Shown one piece after another: positions 22,250 to 34,250 of a stretch of 64,000 nt of DNA. Source of the stretch: Primulina eburnea (lineage: Eukaryota > Streptophyta > Magnoliopsida > Lamiales > Gesneriaceae); the NCBI RefSeq assembly GCF_022965805.1, contig NC_133105.1:31185589-31249588 (forward strand), in the 5' to 3' direction. Made by a program: the position numbers and the translations under genes. The notes below the pieces were generated by a model. That model did no database searches, was not told the DNA's origin, and saw only the letters and a program-made list of their open reading frames with translations. The stretch's first letter is position 1. Each line of letters starts with the position of its first letter.

Positions 22250-23193
22250 TTGAACGGCTTATAAATGTGTTTATAAGCGTAAAGAAAAATAGAAGTATGA
22301 TTTCTATGAGAGAAATATAAATTTTAATTTATGGAAGTGTTCCTAAGATTAAAATTTGGCCAAGTAAATAATGTAGTTGAAAATTGTGATTTTCATAAAC
22401 ATTATTGAGGACTAAATTAAATTAATTTAATTGTTGAATTAATTAAACACTAGTGGACCTAGTAGAGTCTAAATAATTAAATTAATTCAAGTGTTGAATT
22501 AATTAAATAATATTGAGCCTTGTAGAGCTCAATTAAAATAATTATTTAACTAGTGGGACTTGAATAATTTCAAGTAGTATTTAATTAATCTCAAATGTGT
22601 TTGAGATAATTAAAATTTAGTCCATGGTTTTTAATGTGTTAAAAACCATATAATATATGTGAGACATGCTAGGGTTTGCATGCTTGGGAGGTGAAGAGTC
22701 TTGATTACTTTTTATTAAAAAAATTACAAAGGCATGCAACTTTTCTCCCAACTTTTCCCACACCCAAGACTAGACTTCACTACACACTCTACACTCTCAC
22801 TTGGCCGAAATATTGGAGGAGTTTTCTCTCAATTTTCTTCCATTTTTGTTCTTCATTTTCTTGGAGAATAAAATCTTCTCATTGAAAAATCCTCTTGATT
22901 TTCTAGTGCAAATCAAGAGGGGTTTTACCTTGCTAGTGGTGGACTTATTTCTTGAAGGAAAGAAGGAGGAGCTTGTAGATTTGCCTACCGAAGAAGAGCT
23001 TTGTTGTTTACAACAAAGTTGGTGCCATTCATCAACCTTGAGAGGTTGATAGGTAAATAATCATTTGAACATCCCATGAATGTGATTATTTTGTAAATAT
23101 TACACACTATACTAGGTGGCCGAAATTTTGCTTGTAAATTTAAAATTTTTGACTTCCGTTGCGCTTCCGGCCACCGTAACCGGTCCGCTTTCA
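22250..23193 (+). repeat. 3' LTR of copia B, right part
   Basis: Begins with the second TTGAA target copy (22250-22254) and continues the copia LTR to its end GGTCCGCTTTCA. A TATA-like TATAATATAT lies near 22650. With 9711-10844 the LTR is about 2.07 kb. The next bases (TTTCT, 23194-23198) are B's expected target duplication in element D. Confidence 0.9.
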
Positions 23194-23921
23194 TTTCTTG
23201 CCACTACTGCTTCCACTATCATATCGAGGAGGAGGTAGTGGAAACTGTACGACGGGCGGTGGCGGTCTCAAACCCTAAACACTATAGGAGGCTCCTCGCT
23301 GCCTAATCAGGCCAGCCTCTGCTCCCTTTGCTCGGTTCAGCGCCTCAGAAAAGGTGTTGGGTCGCCCCGTGTTCACTAAAGTGAAGATATCTGGATTAAA
23401 ACCATTTATGAACTGATCGGCAAATGCCTCATCATTCCCTGCTACATGTGGTGCAAATCGAAGCAAGGACGAGAATTTGGCAACATACTCCTCTATGTTC
23501 CATTGTCCCTGTCTCAAATTGACAAACTCTGCCCCTTTGTATTTTCGGTATGATACTGGAAAGAAACGTTGATAAATTCATCTTTAAAAACTTTCCAAGT
23601 AATATCAATACCTCGATGTTCTAGGGCTCATTTCGCCGTTAGCCACCACCTCTTGGCCATTTCTTGCAATTGATGCCCAATCAGCTTTACTCAACGTTCA
23701 TCGGAATAGGCATGTGATTCAAATAACATTTCTATATCATCCAGCCAGCTTTCGCAATCCGCTGCATTCTCAGTGCCTTTCAAGGTCAGGGGTCGGAACG
23801 ACTGAAACTGCTTCAACAGAGTCTCTATCGGGGTAGCGGTTACGTCAATCTGAGTACCTGACGTACTCCCCTGTTCTGGCACTTGTCCTGCAGCTGGTTG
23901 CGGTATCCTTCTAGGCGGCAT
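23194..23921 (-). pseudogene. Broken gag of Tekay-like element D
   Basis: Starts at 23921 with [13 protein letters not shown] and resembles element A's gag. Frame breaks occur near 23570-23640, leaving two pieces (23691-23921 and 23275-23517). Copia B cut it at 23193; the rest of D should lie left of the window beyond B's 5' LTR. Confidence 0.85.
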
Positions 23922-24163
23922 ATCTGGTTATCAAACCGGTTAGTACACAGTCTATACAAGCTGTCTCAGCCCTCCTCTGATCATATACCTCTGATCCAGA
24001 ATCGGTTCTGATTCAGTCTTGGCAATTATATGCTGTAAATCAACTCAGATACAATACAACACATAATAGGGAAAGCAAAAAATCATGCTAGCACATCAAA
24101 AGCAAGGAAGATGACTCGATCTACCCCGCTCATTCTATTCTATCTCAGTCTACAGAACCTACT
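23922..24163 (-). other. Leader of element D
   Basis: Matches the leader of A with small differences. No gene. Confidence 0.65.
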
Positions 24164-24175
24164 GCTCTGATACCA
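24164..24175 (-). other. Primer-binding site of element D (tRNA-Met type)
   Basis: TGGTATCAGAGC on the minus strand, five bases from the LTR end, as in A. Confidence 0.88.
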
Positions 24176-24180
24176 CCTGT

Positions 24181-26111
24181 TGTGGGGACCTGGGCTCTAA
24201 CTCAATTCTGTCTGGAATTAAATGGATCTGTGAGAAAATATGGGTCAAATTTTCGCTTTTTAACATTCATTCAAATGTATATAAACAAGCACAAGTTCTT
24301 TATTTATTTCTACAAACATACAAACATGTCTTGTTCTAATACATCAATCCAACTAGTGTTTAATACAAAATACAAAAATAAAAGTAGTCCAAGTCTAATA
24401 AAAGCCACTAGTCATCTTCTGCGCCCGTAGTCACAACGCTATCTCAAACTCATCTTTGTCGTGACCCAGATCCTGCCGCACCTGTTGTTATGCACACATA
24501 CAGACATAACAACAGCCGGAAACACCGGTGAGAACAAATCTCTGTATAAAACATGTATACATGCTAACATAAAATCAAGAATCATGCATAAAAGCAATAA
24601 TAATGGGTTCCATAGTCTATGAAACCAATTTATATAAGCATGTAATGCAACTCAAATCATGTCTTGACTCAACTCGACTCTACTCTAAGGATCTCGGGGT
24701 GAATAAGACGTCAATGTCTGTTACCTACCCTCCCAATCGGGGTAACTGTACGTCTTACTCCTAGACTTCGGTTGTGTCTGTATCGAATGTCTACAATCGG
24801 AGGAAGTCTGCTCCTATGCGTCGATACACCGAACGTCTAGTTTTGACAAATCTGTCAATGACTCTCCTATCTCAATGCTTGAATATAAATCTATAGACAA
24901 AGCATAATTATATCAAGAGATTTGAATATAAATCTATAAACAAATCCAAATCATATCAAAGATATAAACAATAACAAATCTAGTATGTGATTTTGTTGGG
25001 AAACTCCAATCAAATCTGATTCGAGTCGTATCTTCCCCACAATCACATGAATTATACCTTTCTTGTCGTAGTCTTGTCGTAGTCGAAGTCTCGAAGACGA
25101 ATCTGTCAATTTCAATCTGAAATGGCAATGTTGATACACATTTTATCAATCTCTAACTCAATCAACACATATCCAATTCAATACTTGATCTCGGTACAAT
25201 TTGACGGCGTAACGACGTACTTTCTCAATAACGTTCAATCCTAAATCTCAACATATATCAATACATCTTAATTCTCAACTCATAATCATCATCATAGGCA
25301 TATGATAGTACTCAAAATCTTCCTTCTTTAACCCTAAACATGCTGGAAATAGTAGCAATAGCATACAATATCCATTCTTCGATCCGGTTGCGTATAACCG
25401 TTACTTAAAATCATAAGAACATGTATCTACAATCATAACAAAGTTTCCCCAACATCAACAATTCAAAACATACTGGAATTTAATGAAACTTACATTCCCT
25501 TGAAGCTAGTAGCACAAGGATTACAAATCTATGCTCGGATGGAAAATCGGTTGGCCGGATCGTTCAAAACTCACAATCTAAGCTAGGATACAAGTTTAAA
25601 ATAACTCTGAAGATCTTCTCGTTTTTCACTTCTGAAATGGAAGGGGAAAGAGCCAACTCTATATATATCTTGCATGGAAAGGGACAAGTGTTATCATTTT
25701 TCAAGTAACATGCATGACCGTGGGTGCGGTAACTTGTTTAGCGCGGGTGCGCTCATGCTTCAGCAATCCATTCATTTTCCAAAATTCAACGACCGCGAGT
25801 GCGGTCTCATTCTTACCGCGGGTGCGGTGTTGCTTCGGTAAATTTTGCCAACTTTCTGTCCAGGCACCGCGGGTGCGGTGGTTCTTGGACCGCGGGTGCG
25901 GTCTTGCTTCGAATAAAATTTCCGACCTTACTGGACATCGACCGCGGGTGCGGTCCTTCTAGCACCGCGGGTGTGGTGTCCCCTCGGCTTCACCTTCACA
26001 AATTCACATTTAATGACCGCGGGTGCACTCCTTCTCTAGGCGCGGGTGCGGTCCTTGTCTCATGCCACACTTCATAATCTCATTGTTCAATTTATAATCT
26101 AGGGCATTACA
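24181..26111 (-). repeat. 5' LTR of Tekay-like element D
   Basis: 1931 bp. On the minus strand it starts TGTAATGCCCTAG and ends GGTCCCCACA. A GC-rich ACCGCGGGTGCGGT array lies at 25716-26052. The predicted frames inside it come from that array and are not genes. Confidence 0.87.
25716..26052. repeat. GC-rich ACCGCGGGTGCGGT array in LTR D
   Basis: About ten units, several perfect, others with one or two changes, spaced by AT-rich sequence. Confidence 0.8.
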
Positions 26112-27415
26112 AAAACCATTCAAAAGCAAAAATAAATAGTCTTAAAAATCTTTAACGTAAATCATAAACTCAAATCATAAGTGTAGAAAAAGTAGAAGCG
26201 TTGGTCCTCGGGTTTTGTTCACCGACAGTCCAACAAGGTCACCATCAAGACATCCAGTAACATTAACATCATAATCACATGCATCCATCACACCTATTGA
26301 GTCTAAAGACTCAACACACCATAATCTTGATAACAAGTAACACATATAAAATCACATGCAATAGCGAAAGACATTTTTATGTAAAAATAACATTTTCATG
26401 ACATGCATAACATAAACCTCAACCTTTTTCCCTTTTCTTCATTTTATAACATAATTCTTTTTTATCATGATCATAACATTTTTCCTTTTTATGGAATTCC
26501 AATCGTTAATTGTGACTTTCCTCATCATTAAAAAGTCGATGGATCCATCTACATGTAACTACAGTACTGGGTGGCGGGGACACCAACAACACTCTCATCA
26601 GTCAATTGGGCCTTGGCCTATCCTCATCGAATAGAAATACGATCGTCGGGCTCTCTCTAGGGCTTTCTCCCATAAATAGGCTCTCTCTGTGGCCTTTTCC
26701 CTCACGATATCCACATTCTTATCCTCAATAGTCACAATTACTTCAGTTCCTTCAACATTTTTCATTTTCATCACTTTATAAAAATCTTGCATTTAATATC
26801 CTTTTTCTTTTAAAAACAAGCATGCAACATAACTTTTAACTTTATCGTAAAAATTCCATAAACATTTAAAAATCATAATTTAAAATGTAAAATTTCATAA
26901 AAATTTGAAATAATCATATTATCATATAAAACAGCCTTCAGAGCACTGCCATGAGATTTACTAATTTAGGGTGTAAAATTACCGTTTTACCCCTATATGT
27001 AAAATTTTGTGTTTTTGATTTTTTCTTAATTTCCTTGACTCTAACTTGTCCCAAATAATTTTTTAAGCAGAAATTAATTTTCATATAAATGTATTTATCA
27101 TAAATAATAGACTTTTTAATTAATCCTTAATTATTCGTTTTTAAGGCGTTTTAATCCCGAATAATTTCAAACCTTAATATAAAATTCCTGAATTCTAAAT
27201 TTAGACTTTTAGCAATTATTGGCCCTCGTGAACCATGACTCGACCACGTGAGCCATGTTTCAATTAATTTTTTAAACAAGAAACCCTAGACCTTCGGTTC
27301 TAGCCATCACCGATCCATGTTGGTTTTTCACCGATACAAGCTCGGACCATCACGAGCCGACCCCATCAGACCAAATGATTTTTCATTTAATAATCTTTTG
27401 AAAATTTTAATCAAT
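26112..27415 (-). repeat. Old LTR-like remnant, copy 1
   Basis: AT-rich, no intact gene. It shares blocks with 28331-30530: TGAGTCTAAAGACTC, a segment around GTCGATGGATCCATCTAC, and a stretch of the type TTTTACCCCTAT. I read it as a decayed minus-strand gypsy LTR; family uncertain. Confidence 0.5.
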
Positions 27416-28125
27416 TATGCAGCAGTTTATTCTTTTGATTTAAGAAAAATAACCTAAGTAAATCTTGAAATATTATCAACGATTACCAAGGTGTATTTCA
27501 TTCCCCCTAAACTCATGACTTGTATTGGACAAAAAAGATCCATATGCAGCAGTTCTATGCATCTGAAGGAAGATTTACTACCTTTTTTTAAAAATAAATT
27601 TCTTACTAGTTTACCAAACTGACATGCTAAGCAATTTTTTTCTTTTTGAAAAATCTATTTTAGGCAGACCAGTTACAAGATCATGGTTACTCAGATGAAC
27701 AATAGACTTAAAGTATAAGTGGTTCACCTTTTATACCACAACCAGTTTTTAGAAGATTTTGAACCTACAAAACATGTTGGTGCATTAGGTTGATTAGTCC
27801 AACTGACTTTGTAAGTATTGCCACTACAATTGCCAGCTATAATGATCTCATCAGTTGAGTTCTTAACTATGCACGTGTTTTTGTTGAACTGGACTGAGAA
27901 ATTATTTTCGCACAGCTAACTGATGCTAATCAAGTTATTCTTCAAATTATCAACAAGTAATACATCTTTGATAATAATGTTACCATGGATAAACTTACCC
28001 TTATCCACGTTTCTACCTTTAGATTTGTCGCCAAAACTGATGTATGGACTAATGTATTTGATCAGTTGAGATAGCAATTCAGCATCCCCTGTCATATAAT
28101 GCGAGCATCCGCTATCCAAGTACGA
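27416..28125 (-). pseudogene. Fragment of a SIRE-like Ty1/copia pol
   Basis: Read leftward, the minus strand shows a protease (YLDSGCSHYMTGD near 28085-28125), a linker ending NLKNNLISIS, a CLACQFGKLV stretch and the start of an integrase core (ELLHMDLF, then MSLGGMKYTLVIVDNISRFT near 27440-27560). Frameshifts and stops break it, and RT, RNase H and LTRs are missing. The style is SIRE/Maximus-like. Confidence 0.8.
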
Positions 28126-28330
28126 AATTTATTTTTTTGTTGTGACATATACAAATTTAAAATGCTGATAATTGTTTTTTGGTAAAATTCCCATTTTCGA
28201 AAATAAAAATTTAAATAGTTTGCATGCATGCAACCCAACTGAAAAATATGACATTTTTTTAAAATAATCATAAAAAATCGACAAATAAAACACTGTAGTT
28301 TAAAAATTGGCAACTCGGCTCTCAATCATG
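28126..28330 (-). other. Upstream continuation of the copia fragment
   Basis: Probably the gag-protease linker of the same fragment, too decayed to translate. No other signal. Confidence 0.35.
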
Positions 28331-30530
28331 CATGAATAAAATAAAATAGTTAAAATTCTAAGAATCAACAGATATCATAAAAACGTATAACATTGATCAT
28401 GTCTACTAAAGGCTCATAAAACATAATGTGCGAAACAGTGTGGTCCTCGAGTCGTGCAGGCACATCCAGCCCCGCCTACTCAGAGTTTGGTGCCTCCCGT
28501 CTCCTCATCCAAGTGCTCACATTCATCACACACGCCTAGTGAGTCTAAAGACTCAAAACACTTGTACCGTTATTAGAAAATACATATACATTTCACACAT
28601 CAATGAAAAACATTGTATACAACATACAATTTCACGATCACGGAAAAACTTATGCATAATCGTAACCTGTCAAAACATAATAATAACCATATCGCATATC
28701 AACATATACGAGTTCGCTTTCTTAATTGAATCTCGTTCGTTAGTTGTGACTTTCGTATTATCATGTTAGTCGATAGATCCATTTACATATAACCGCAGTA
28801 CCCGGCGGTGAGGACATCAGCGACATCACTACCCGCTCACTAAGCCTTGGCCTTACATATCATTGTATTAATGTATTCATATTAGTCACAACCAACTCTC
28901 TTCTTTCAAAACATTTCATCATATTCATCACTTAATAAAACATGCATATACATAAACTTTTCCTAAAATCGAACATGCAATGTAATTTTCATAATTATCT
29001 AAAAATCATATACATGATGCATGAACATTTAAAAACAGGATAAAATTGTTCTCAGGTCGCTACAAGGAATAAAAACTCACCCTGGGTGCAAAATGACGAT
29101 TTTGCCCCTATAAACCCAAAATGATCGATTTACACATGGACCTCTAAATTTCGACCCGAAGCTTACCAAAATTCTTAAAACATCCCAAAGCATATTTATG
29201 AGCATTCTTTGAACGTAAAATCGGGCATGTTCCAAAACTTAATCGATTCCTATTAAAACATGGATCGGGGTCCTAGTTTTAAACCGAATCAACCGAGACA
29301 TTACCAAAATTTTCCCAACTCAATTCATGTCCAAGACCATCTCCTAAACCAAAAATTCCAGTAACCCCTATGACTCACGAAAACCAGCCCAACGGCTGAT
29401 GGAATTTTACAGCACAAGTTCCCTTTCCCCCACCCGAGCCTTACCTGCTATCCCTTCGAATAAAGCCCAAAACCACCAAGGTAGGACCCTAGCTACAACC
29501 CTAGGAACATGACCGATAATAATTGACCCTCACTGGACTAACCCTAAGCCCACCGACACTCCATGCACGCCCAAATGCCTAGAGATCACAAGGAACCCTA
29601 GCCGCCTCCACTACAACCACTCGGCCTTCAACCCACACCACCAAGTCGTGACTCCAGCCCAGTGACACCACACTCCTCGGCTTGTATAGCCCCTTAGGAC
29701 CCTTACCTGGCAGACCCTAGCATCCTTGCAATAAAAACGTGAGAGGTGAGAAGGTTTTATGCATATATCATAACAACCGAAGCCATAATAAAAAAAATCA
29801 TGCATGGAGAACATTAAACACACAAAGCATACAAAACAGCATGTATATGACGTGAATGATTCAATAACAAAAGTACATGGCGTGCCTTGATGATTTATGA
29901 ACGAAAACAAGAAGAATTTCACGTCGGGGAGACGCCGGAGAAGCGGAGAAAGACCTCTTCTTGAAAGACAACAATGGCTGAAGACCTAGCAGAAGAAAAC
30001 CGAGAGGAAACTACTGAATGGAGGGGGAGGGGTGGCTGCTATGTGTAGGGTTAGGTTTAGGGCGGATTAGTGTAGTATTTAAATAGATAACCAAGTGCTA
30101 ATGGGCCCTAAATTAGATTTTCAAAAGGAATAAAATGATTTTTATCCCATTTAGCATAACAACACACCCAACTAACCCAAAAACATTCTGGAAAAATATT
30201 TCTTTTCGGTACGTTTTTTAAAATATCGCCGAAACCCTCAAAAAGTCCTCTTAATCTTTAAAATTTGCGTACAAATAAAAATTACGATCCGAAGAGTAAA
30301 AATTACCAACCAAGGCCCATTTTCGGAAAACACCCTTAAAAACACCTCATAATAATAAATAAAAAATAAACATGTAATAAAAATATTTTTCCTGATAATT
30401 CCCCGGTCTCCGTTCCTCAATCGAACGACAAATGCATCTAGAAACCCTAATGCGTGAACTTTTAAAAATTTCGTTAAATAACTCCTAACCATGCAAAATT
30501 ATGCTCCAAATGCATAAAAATAAATAAAAG
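28331..30530 (-). repeat. Old LTR-like remnant, copy 2
   Basis: Shares blocks with copy 1 (GTGAGTCTAAAGACTC, GTCGATAGATCCATTTAC). Its ORFs have no domains. The 29900-30010 part looks like an untranslated leader. No gene supported. Confidence 0.5.
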
Positions 30531-30637
30531 CATAATTTAAATAACCTAGTGAATCTAAAGACTCAATACACCTGAACCGTTATAACAAATGCATATATTT
30601 ATCACGCAACTTTGAAAAGTACGGTAAACAAAGTAAC
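30531..30637 (-). repeat. Old LTR-like remnant, copy 3 (truncated)
   Basis: Restarts at the GTGAATCTAAAGACTC block and is cut after about 100 bases by LTR L. Confidence 0.45.
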
Positions 30638-30861
30638 TGTAATAGCCGAGCCCGGTGTACGGTACGGTTTAAGTTTTCGTATGTTATGGATTTATTGATT
30701 AAATTTGAGTTTAGTTGTGATGTTAAGAGTTGTGTTTATGGGTTATAATATGATTGGTTATAGTTGATTGGTGGTTTTGATGTTGTTAGTTGGTGTTGGT
30801 TATTTCGTTTCAGATTTTTGGTTAGATTTTAGTTGCTTGAGATTTTGTTTCTGCCGTGGCA

Positions 30862-31092
30862 GCACCGCACCCGCACTCAGTGTAAGGACCGCACCCGCGG
30901 TCGTAATTGTTGGATTTTGGTTTTTTTCCCGTAGCTTCACCGCACCCGCGGTGATGTTAGTACCGCACCCGCGGTGTAGACCGCACCCGCGGTAATTGCA
31001 GGACCGCACCCGCGGTCATGGATTTCAGAATTATTGGTGGTGTGTCGTGAGCTTACCGCACCCGCGGTACAAGAGTAGCGCACCCGCGGTGA
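30862..31092. repeat. GC-rich array in LTR L
   Basis: About eight ACCGCACCCGCGGT units in sense orientation of the LTR, several perfect. Confidence 0.8.
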
Positions 31093-31377
31093 TGAACAGT
31101 AGAGGTATGGTCGAGATTTAAAGTGCTTTTTGGATGAGTTGACTTCACTTTTTCCCTTTTTCCTTCTTCTCCATTTCGAATTCTCTCTTGGAAAACAAGG
31201 GTTTTCCCTCATTTCTTTCACTTCCCATCTTTGATTCAAGCTTCTAGTTGGATTTCCGAGTTGAGATCGAGGTTCTTGGTTGCTCTAAGAAGTTAAGGTA
31301 AGCTTTTGGTTGTATTATTTCTTGGTTTTGGAGAAGAGATGATATGGATTTGTTGTATTTGTTGGTTTAATGGGTTA

Positions 31378-32620
31378 CACTACAAGAAAAATGACTTTCC
31401 GCAGCACGTCATCAACAGCGTGCATTAAAAGCACGCCGCGAATACGACTTTTCACGGCGTGCACCGACCTGTGCGCCGTTAATAGTGTTACACTTGATAC
31501 TATTAACGGCGTGCTTTAAAAGCACGCTGCGGATAGTACTATCGACGGCGTGCATATAAAGCAAGCTGCGGATAGTAACTTGATACTATTAACAGTGTGC
31601 ATTAAAAGCACGCTGTGGATATTACTATGGACGGCGTGCATTAAACGCACGCTGCGGATAGTAATATTTGCAGCTTGCAATTTTGTGCGCTGTTAATAAA
31701 TTATATAAACGACAGCTCACAATAAACGAACGCTGTTAATAGAATTATTAACGACGTGCAAGTTTATGTGTGCTGTTAAAAATAAATCATTTTTTTAAAA
31801 AAAATTCGTGTTCAGATATTAACGGCGTACATTAATCGCACGTCGTTAATAGTATTATTCACGGCATGCATATTATTAGCACGCTGCCGAAAATGAGTCC
31901 GAATTTCGATTTAAGGTCACAATTAGCGACGGTTGATCTATAACCGTCGCCGCCTTACACGATTTAACGCCACATATAGCGACGGGTTATCTACGACAGT
32001 CGCCGATGTAGATCGGCGACGGTTAACTGATAACCGTCGCTAATTGAAAGAAATCGGCGACGGTTTAATTAATAACCGTCGCAACAAAGCGCAAATTATC
32101 TATTTAAACCGATCTCCGTTTCATTTCCTCCACACTATTTAACAACACTTAAAATTTTTCTAGTTTCGATTTAGATATCTGTTTTTGTTTTCATTTTTGG
32201 TTAATTTTTTAATTTTTATTTGTTAAAATTTATTAAATTATAAAGTAATTTTTTTTTTTAAATTTACACAAAATTTAGCGACGGCTTTTATAACCGTCGC
32301 GAAGTTTTAACCGTCTTTTTTTTAAATTCCGTCACTATTTTAGCGACGGTGTTTAATTTATGAACCGTCGCTGATAGGAGACGGTTTTATCCAAAACCGT
32401 CGCTAATATTTTTTTTAATGACTAGTAACAGCGTACGCATGCACGCTGCGGAAAGTTGTATTAACAGAGTCCATATGCACGCCGTTAATAATAGTATTAA
32501 CAGCGTACAATGCACGCCGCGGATAATCTTGAACTTTTAACAGCTTTTAACTTTGTAGCGTGCGATGCACGCTGCGGAAAGCTCATATGTGCGCTGCGGA
32601 AAACCATTTTTGTTGTAGTG
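31378..32620. mobile_element. Non-autonomous CACTA (En/Spm-type) transposon
   Basis: 1243 bp between CACTACAAGAAAAATG and its near-perfect inverse at the right end (reverse complement CACTACAACAAAAATGG). It is flanked by the 3-bp duplication TTA (31375-31377, 32621-32623), the CACTA hallmark. No transposase frame. The interior is packed with subterminal repeats of two kinds: GCGTGC...GCACGC units on both flanks (31400-31890, 32430-32600) and GCGACGGTT/AACCGTCGC pairs in the middle (31920-32400). Such subterminal repeats bind the CACTA-encoded TNPA-type protein. An autonomous partner elsewhere is needed. Confidence 0.9.
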
Positions 32621-33520
32621 TTATTTGACTTGGGTTCTTGGATATTGAGTTGATGATGGTTCTATTTATGGATTATTGTTGTAGGATTTCAACCAAGTGA
32701 TTAGTGGAGGTGTTCTTGTGGTTTGTAAGTGGAATTTCATCCCTTGTGCTCACATGATAGTATATGTATTGTATTTCAAAGATTTTAATGTGTTATTACC
32801 TTCATTGGCTTCATAATTATGTATTGATTCACTTGTATATCTATTGGAGGCATTGTATGTCTCAATTGTATTGAAAAGGGAATACAAAGAGTATAGTTTC
32901 CAAAGTGTTTGATAAATGTCAAAGAGAGATGATTCAAATGTTTTATGGATTGATAGATACATAGTCAGAGATTGCATGCAATTAGTTGATCAACGACCAT
33001 AGGCTTATATCCCTCAGAGTTGTCGATTTATATCGATGGGATACGAGCACCACAGACAGAGTTACTATTGATATCAATCCATACAAGAGAAAAGAGAAAT
33101 ACCATCTCATTGTTATTGTTATTGCTATGTTATTTATGTTTCAGAGTTGATGGTATTTATGTTTTTAAAGCCATGTTTTACAGAGTATGCTATGTTCATT
33201 GCTATGTAAGAGTTCCACTTGCTGAGTTTTATACTCATTTCAGTTATTTCTTGTGATGCAGCTAAGAGCGATGGACCAGGACAGTGATTGTGGCCCGAAG
33301 TCATATGCATACGAAGTTGGAAGGATGGCATTTTTGGACATGATCATAGGAATGATATTTTGTATTTTTGTTATGTCATTTGAATGATCATGTATTTATT
33401 TTGGTTGCAAATATTTTGTAAATGATTTTATGTTATGAAATTGTAATCCTTCCATCCTTCAATTGAAAATTTTAAATTCCGCTGTATTTTAATTGTAACG
33501 GGTCAAGGTGTCACATTTAG

Positions 33521-33532
33521 TGGTATCAGAGC
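33521..33532 (+). other. Primer-binding site of element L (tRNA-Met type)
   Basis: TGGTATCAGAGC, five bases after the LTR end. Confidence 0.87.
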
Positions 33533-33647
33533 ACCGTTCTTTGGACCAATGCATATGACTTCGTCTACTTTCAACTGTCCGAGTATGTTTTCTTTGCATC
33601 TATCCATTGTTATCTATTGATTTACTTTTGTGAGCACATTGTAGAGT

Positions 33648-33988
33648 ATGCCTCGTAAGAGGAAAGCCGTAGAGGGTGAGGATAGTTCTTCCTCGAGAGT
33701 TGTTGATGAGTTCGGCAAGTTATTGAAAGAGCAGGCCAAAGTTCATAGCGAGCAGATTCAACAGCTGCTTCGATTGCAAGGAACAGGACAGGGTAGAGGC
33801 CAAGTGAGAGGTCAAGCAGCTCAGGCAGTTGGCACTGATGCCGTCTTTTCTGCTTTCAAGAGAATGGATCCACCATAATTCGCAGGTAGCACTGATCCGT
33901 TAGTGTCTGTCGAGTGGGTCAAAGCGCTTGAAGCAATCTTCGACCATCTCCAGTACGAAGATAAAGACAGGATCAGCTGTGCATTGGC
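33648..33988 (+). pseudogene. Truncated gag of element L
   Basis: Opens MPRKRKAVEGED, unlike the MPPRR gag of A and D, so L is a different gypsy subgroup. A TAA at 33876-33878 interrupts RMDPP and FAGSTDPL, where a Glu codon is expected. The frame continues as SVEWVKALEAIFDHLQY and is then cut at about 33988 by unrelated repeat sequence. Confidence 0.8.
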
Positions 33989-33989
33989 A

Positions 33990-34250
33990 TTCCATATCGA
34001 CCAACAGTAATAGAAAAGACTCCAGTTCTATCCACGTCGATATAGTATCTATCACCAGTAATAGAGAAACTCTGGTTCTATCCACATCAGTATAGTATCG
34101 ATCACCAGTAATAGAAGAAACTCCAATTCTATCCACATCGATATAACATCGATCAACAGTAATAGAAGAAGTTATAATTCTATCCACATCGATACAATAC
34201 TGATCACCAGTAATAGAATGAGCTATAATTCTATCCATATCGATAGCCAA
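33990..34250. repeat. 51-bp minisatellite, about five copies
   Basis: The block CTATCCAC starts at 34028, 34078, 34129, 34180 and 34231, giving a 51-bp period (one 50-bp step). Units share TATCCACATCGATATA and ATCACCAGTAATAGA. The minus strand is open through it (17 codons per unit), which follows from the repeat period. Confidence 0.85.

Larger units (their letters stand above)
30638..33515 (+). repeat. 5' LTR of gypsy element L, split by a CACTA element
   Basis: Starts TGTAATAGCCGAGC and ends GGTGTCACA, five bases before the primer site. Without the CACTA insertion the LTR is about 1.63 kb. A GC-rich ACCGCACCCGCGGT array (same unit as in LTR A, opposite orientation) lies at 30862-31092. 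Confidence 0.82.

Noticed and set aside
29611..29922. 103-codon minus-strand frame with a hydrophobic stretch
   Set aside because: No family resemblance, lies in a decayed LTR remnant, and the hydrophobic run reflects AT-rich sequence.
33900..34250. 116-codon minus-strand frame with 17-residue repeats
   Set aside because: The 51-bp minisatellite period is a multiple of three, so any open unit stays open. It begins within an element-L gag remnant on the other strand and has no protein features.
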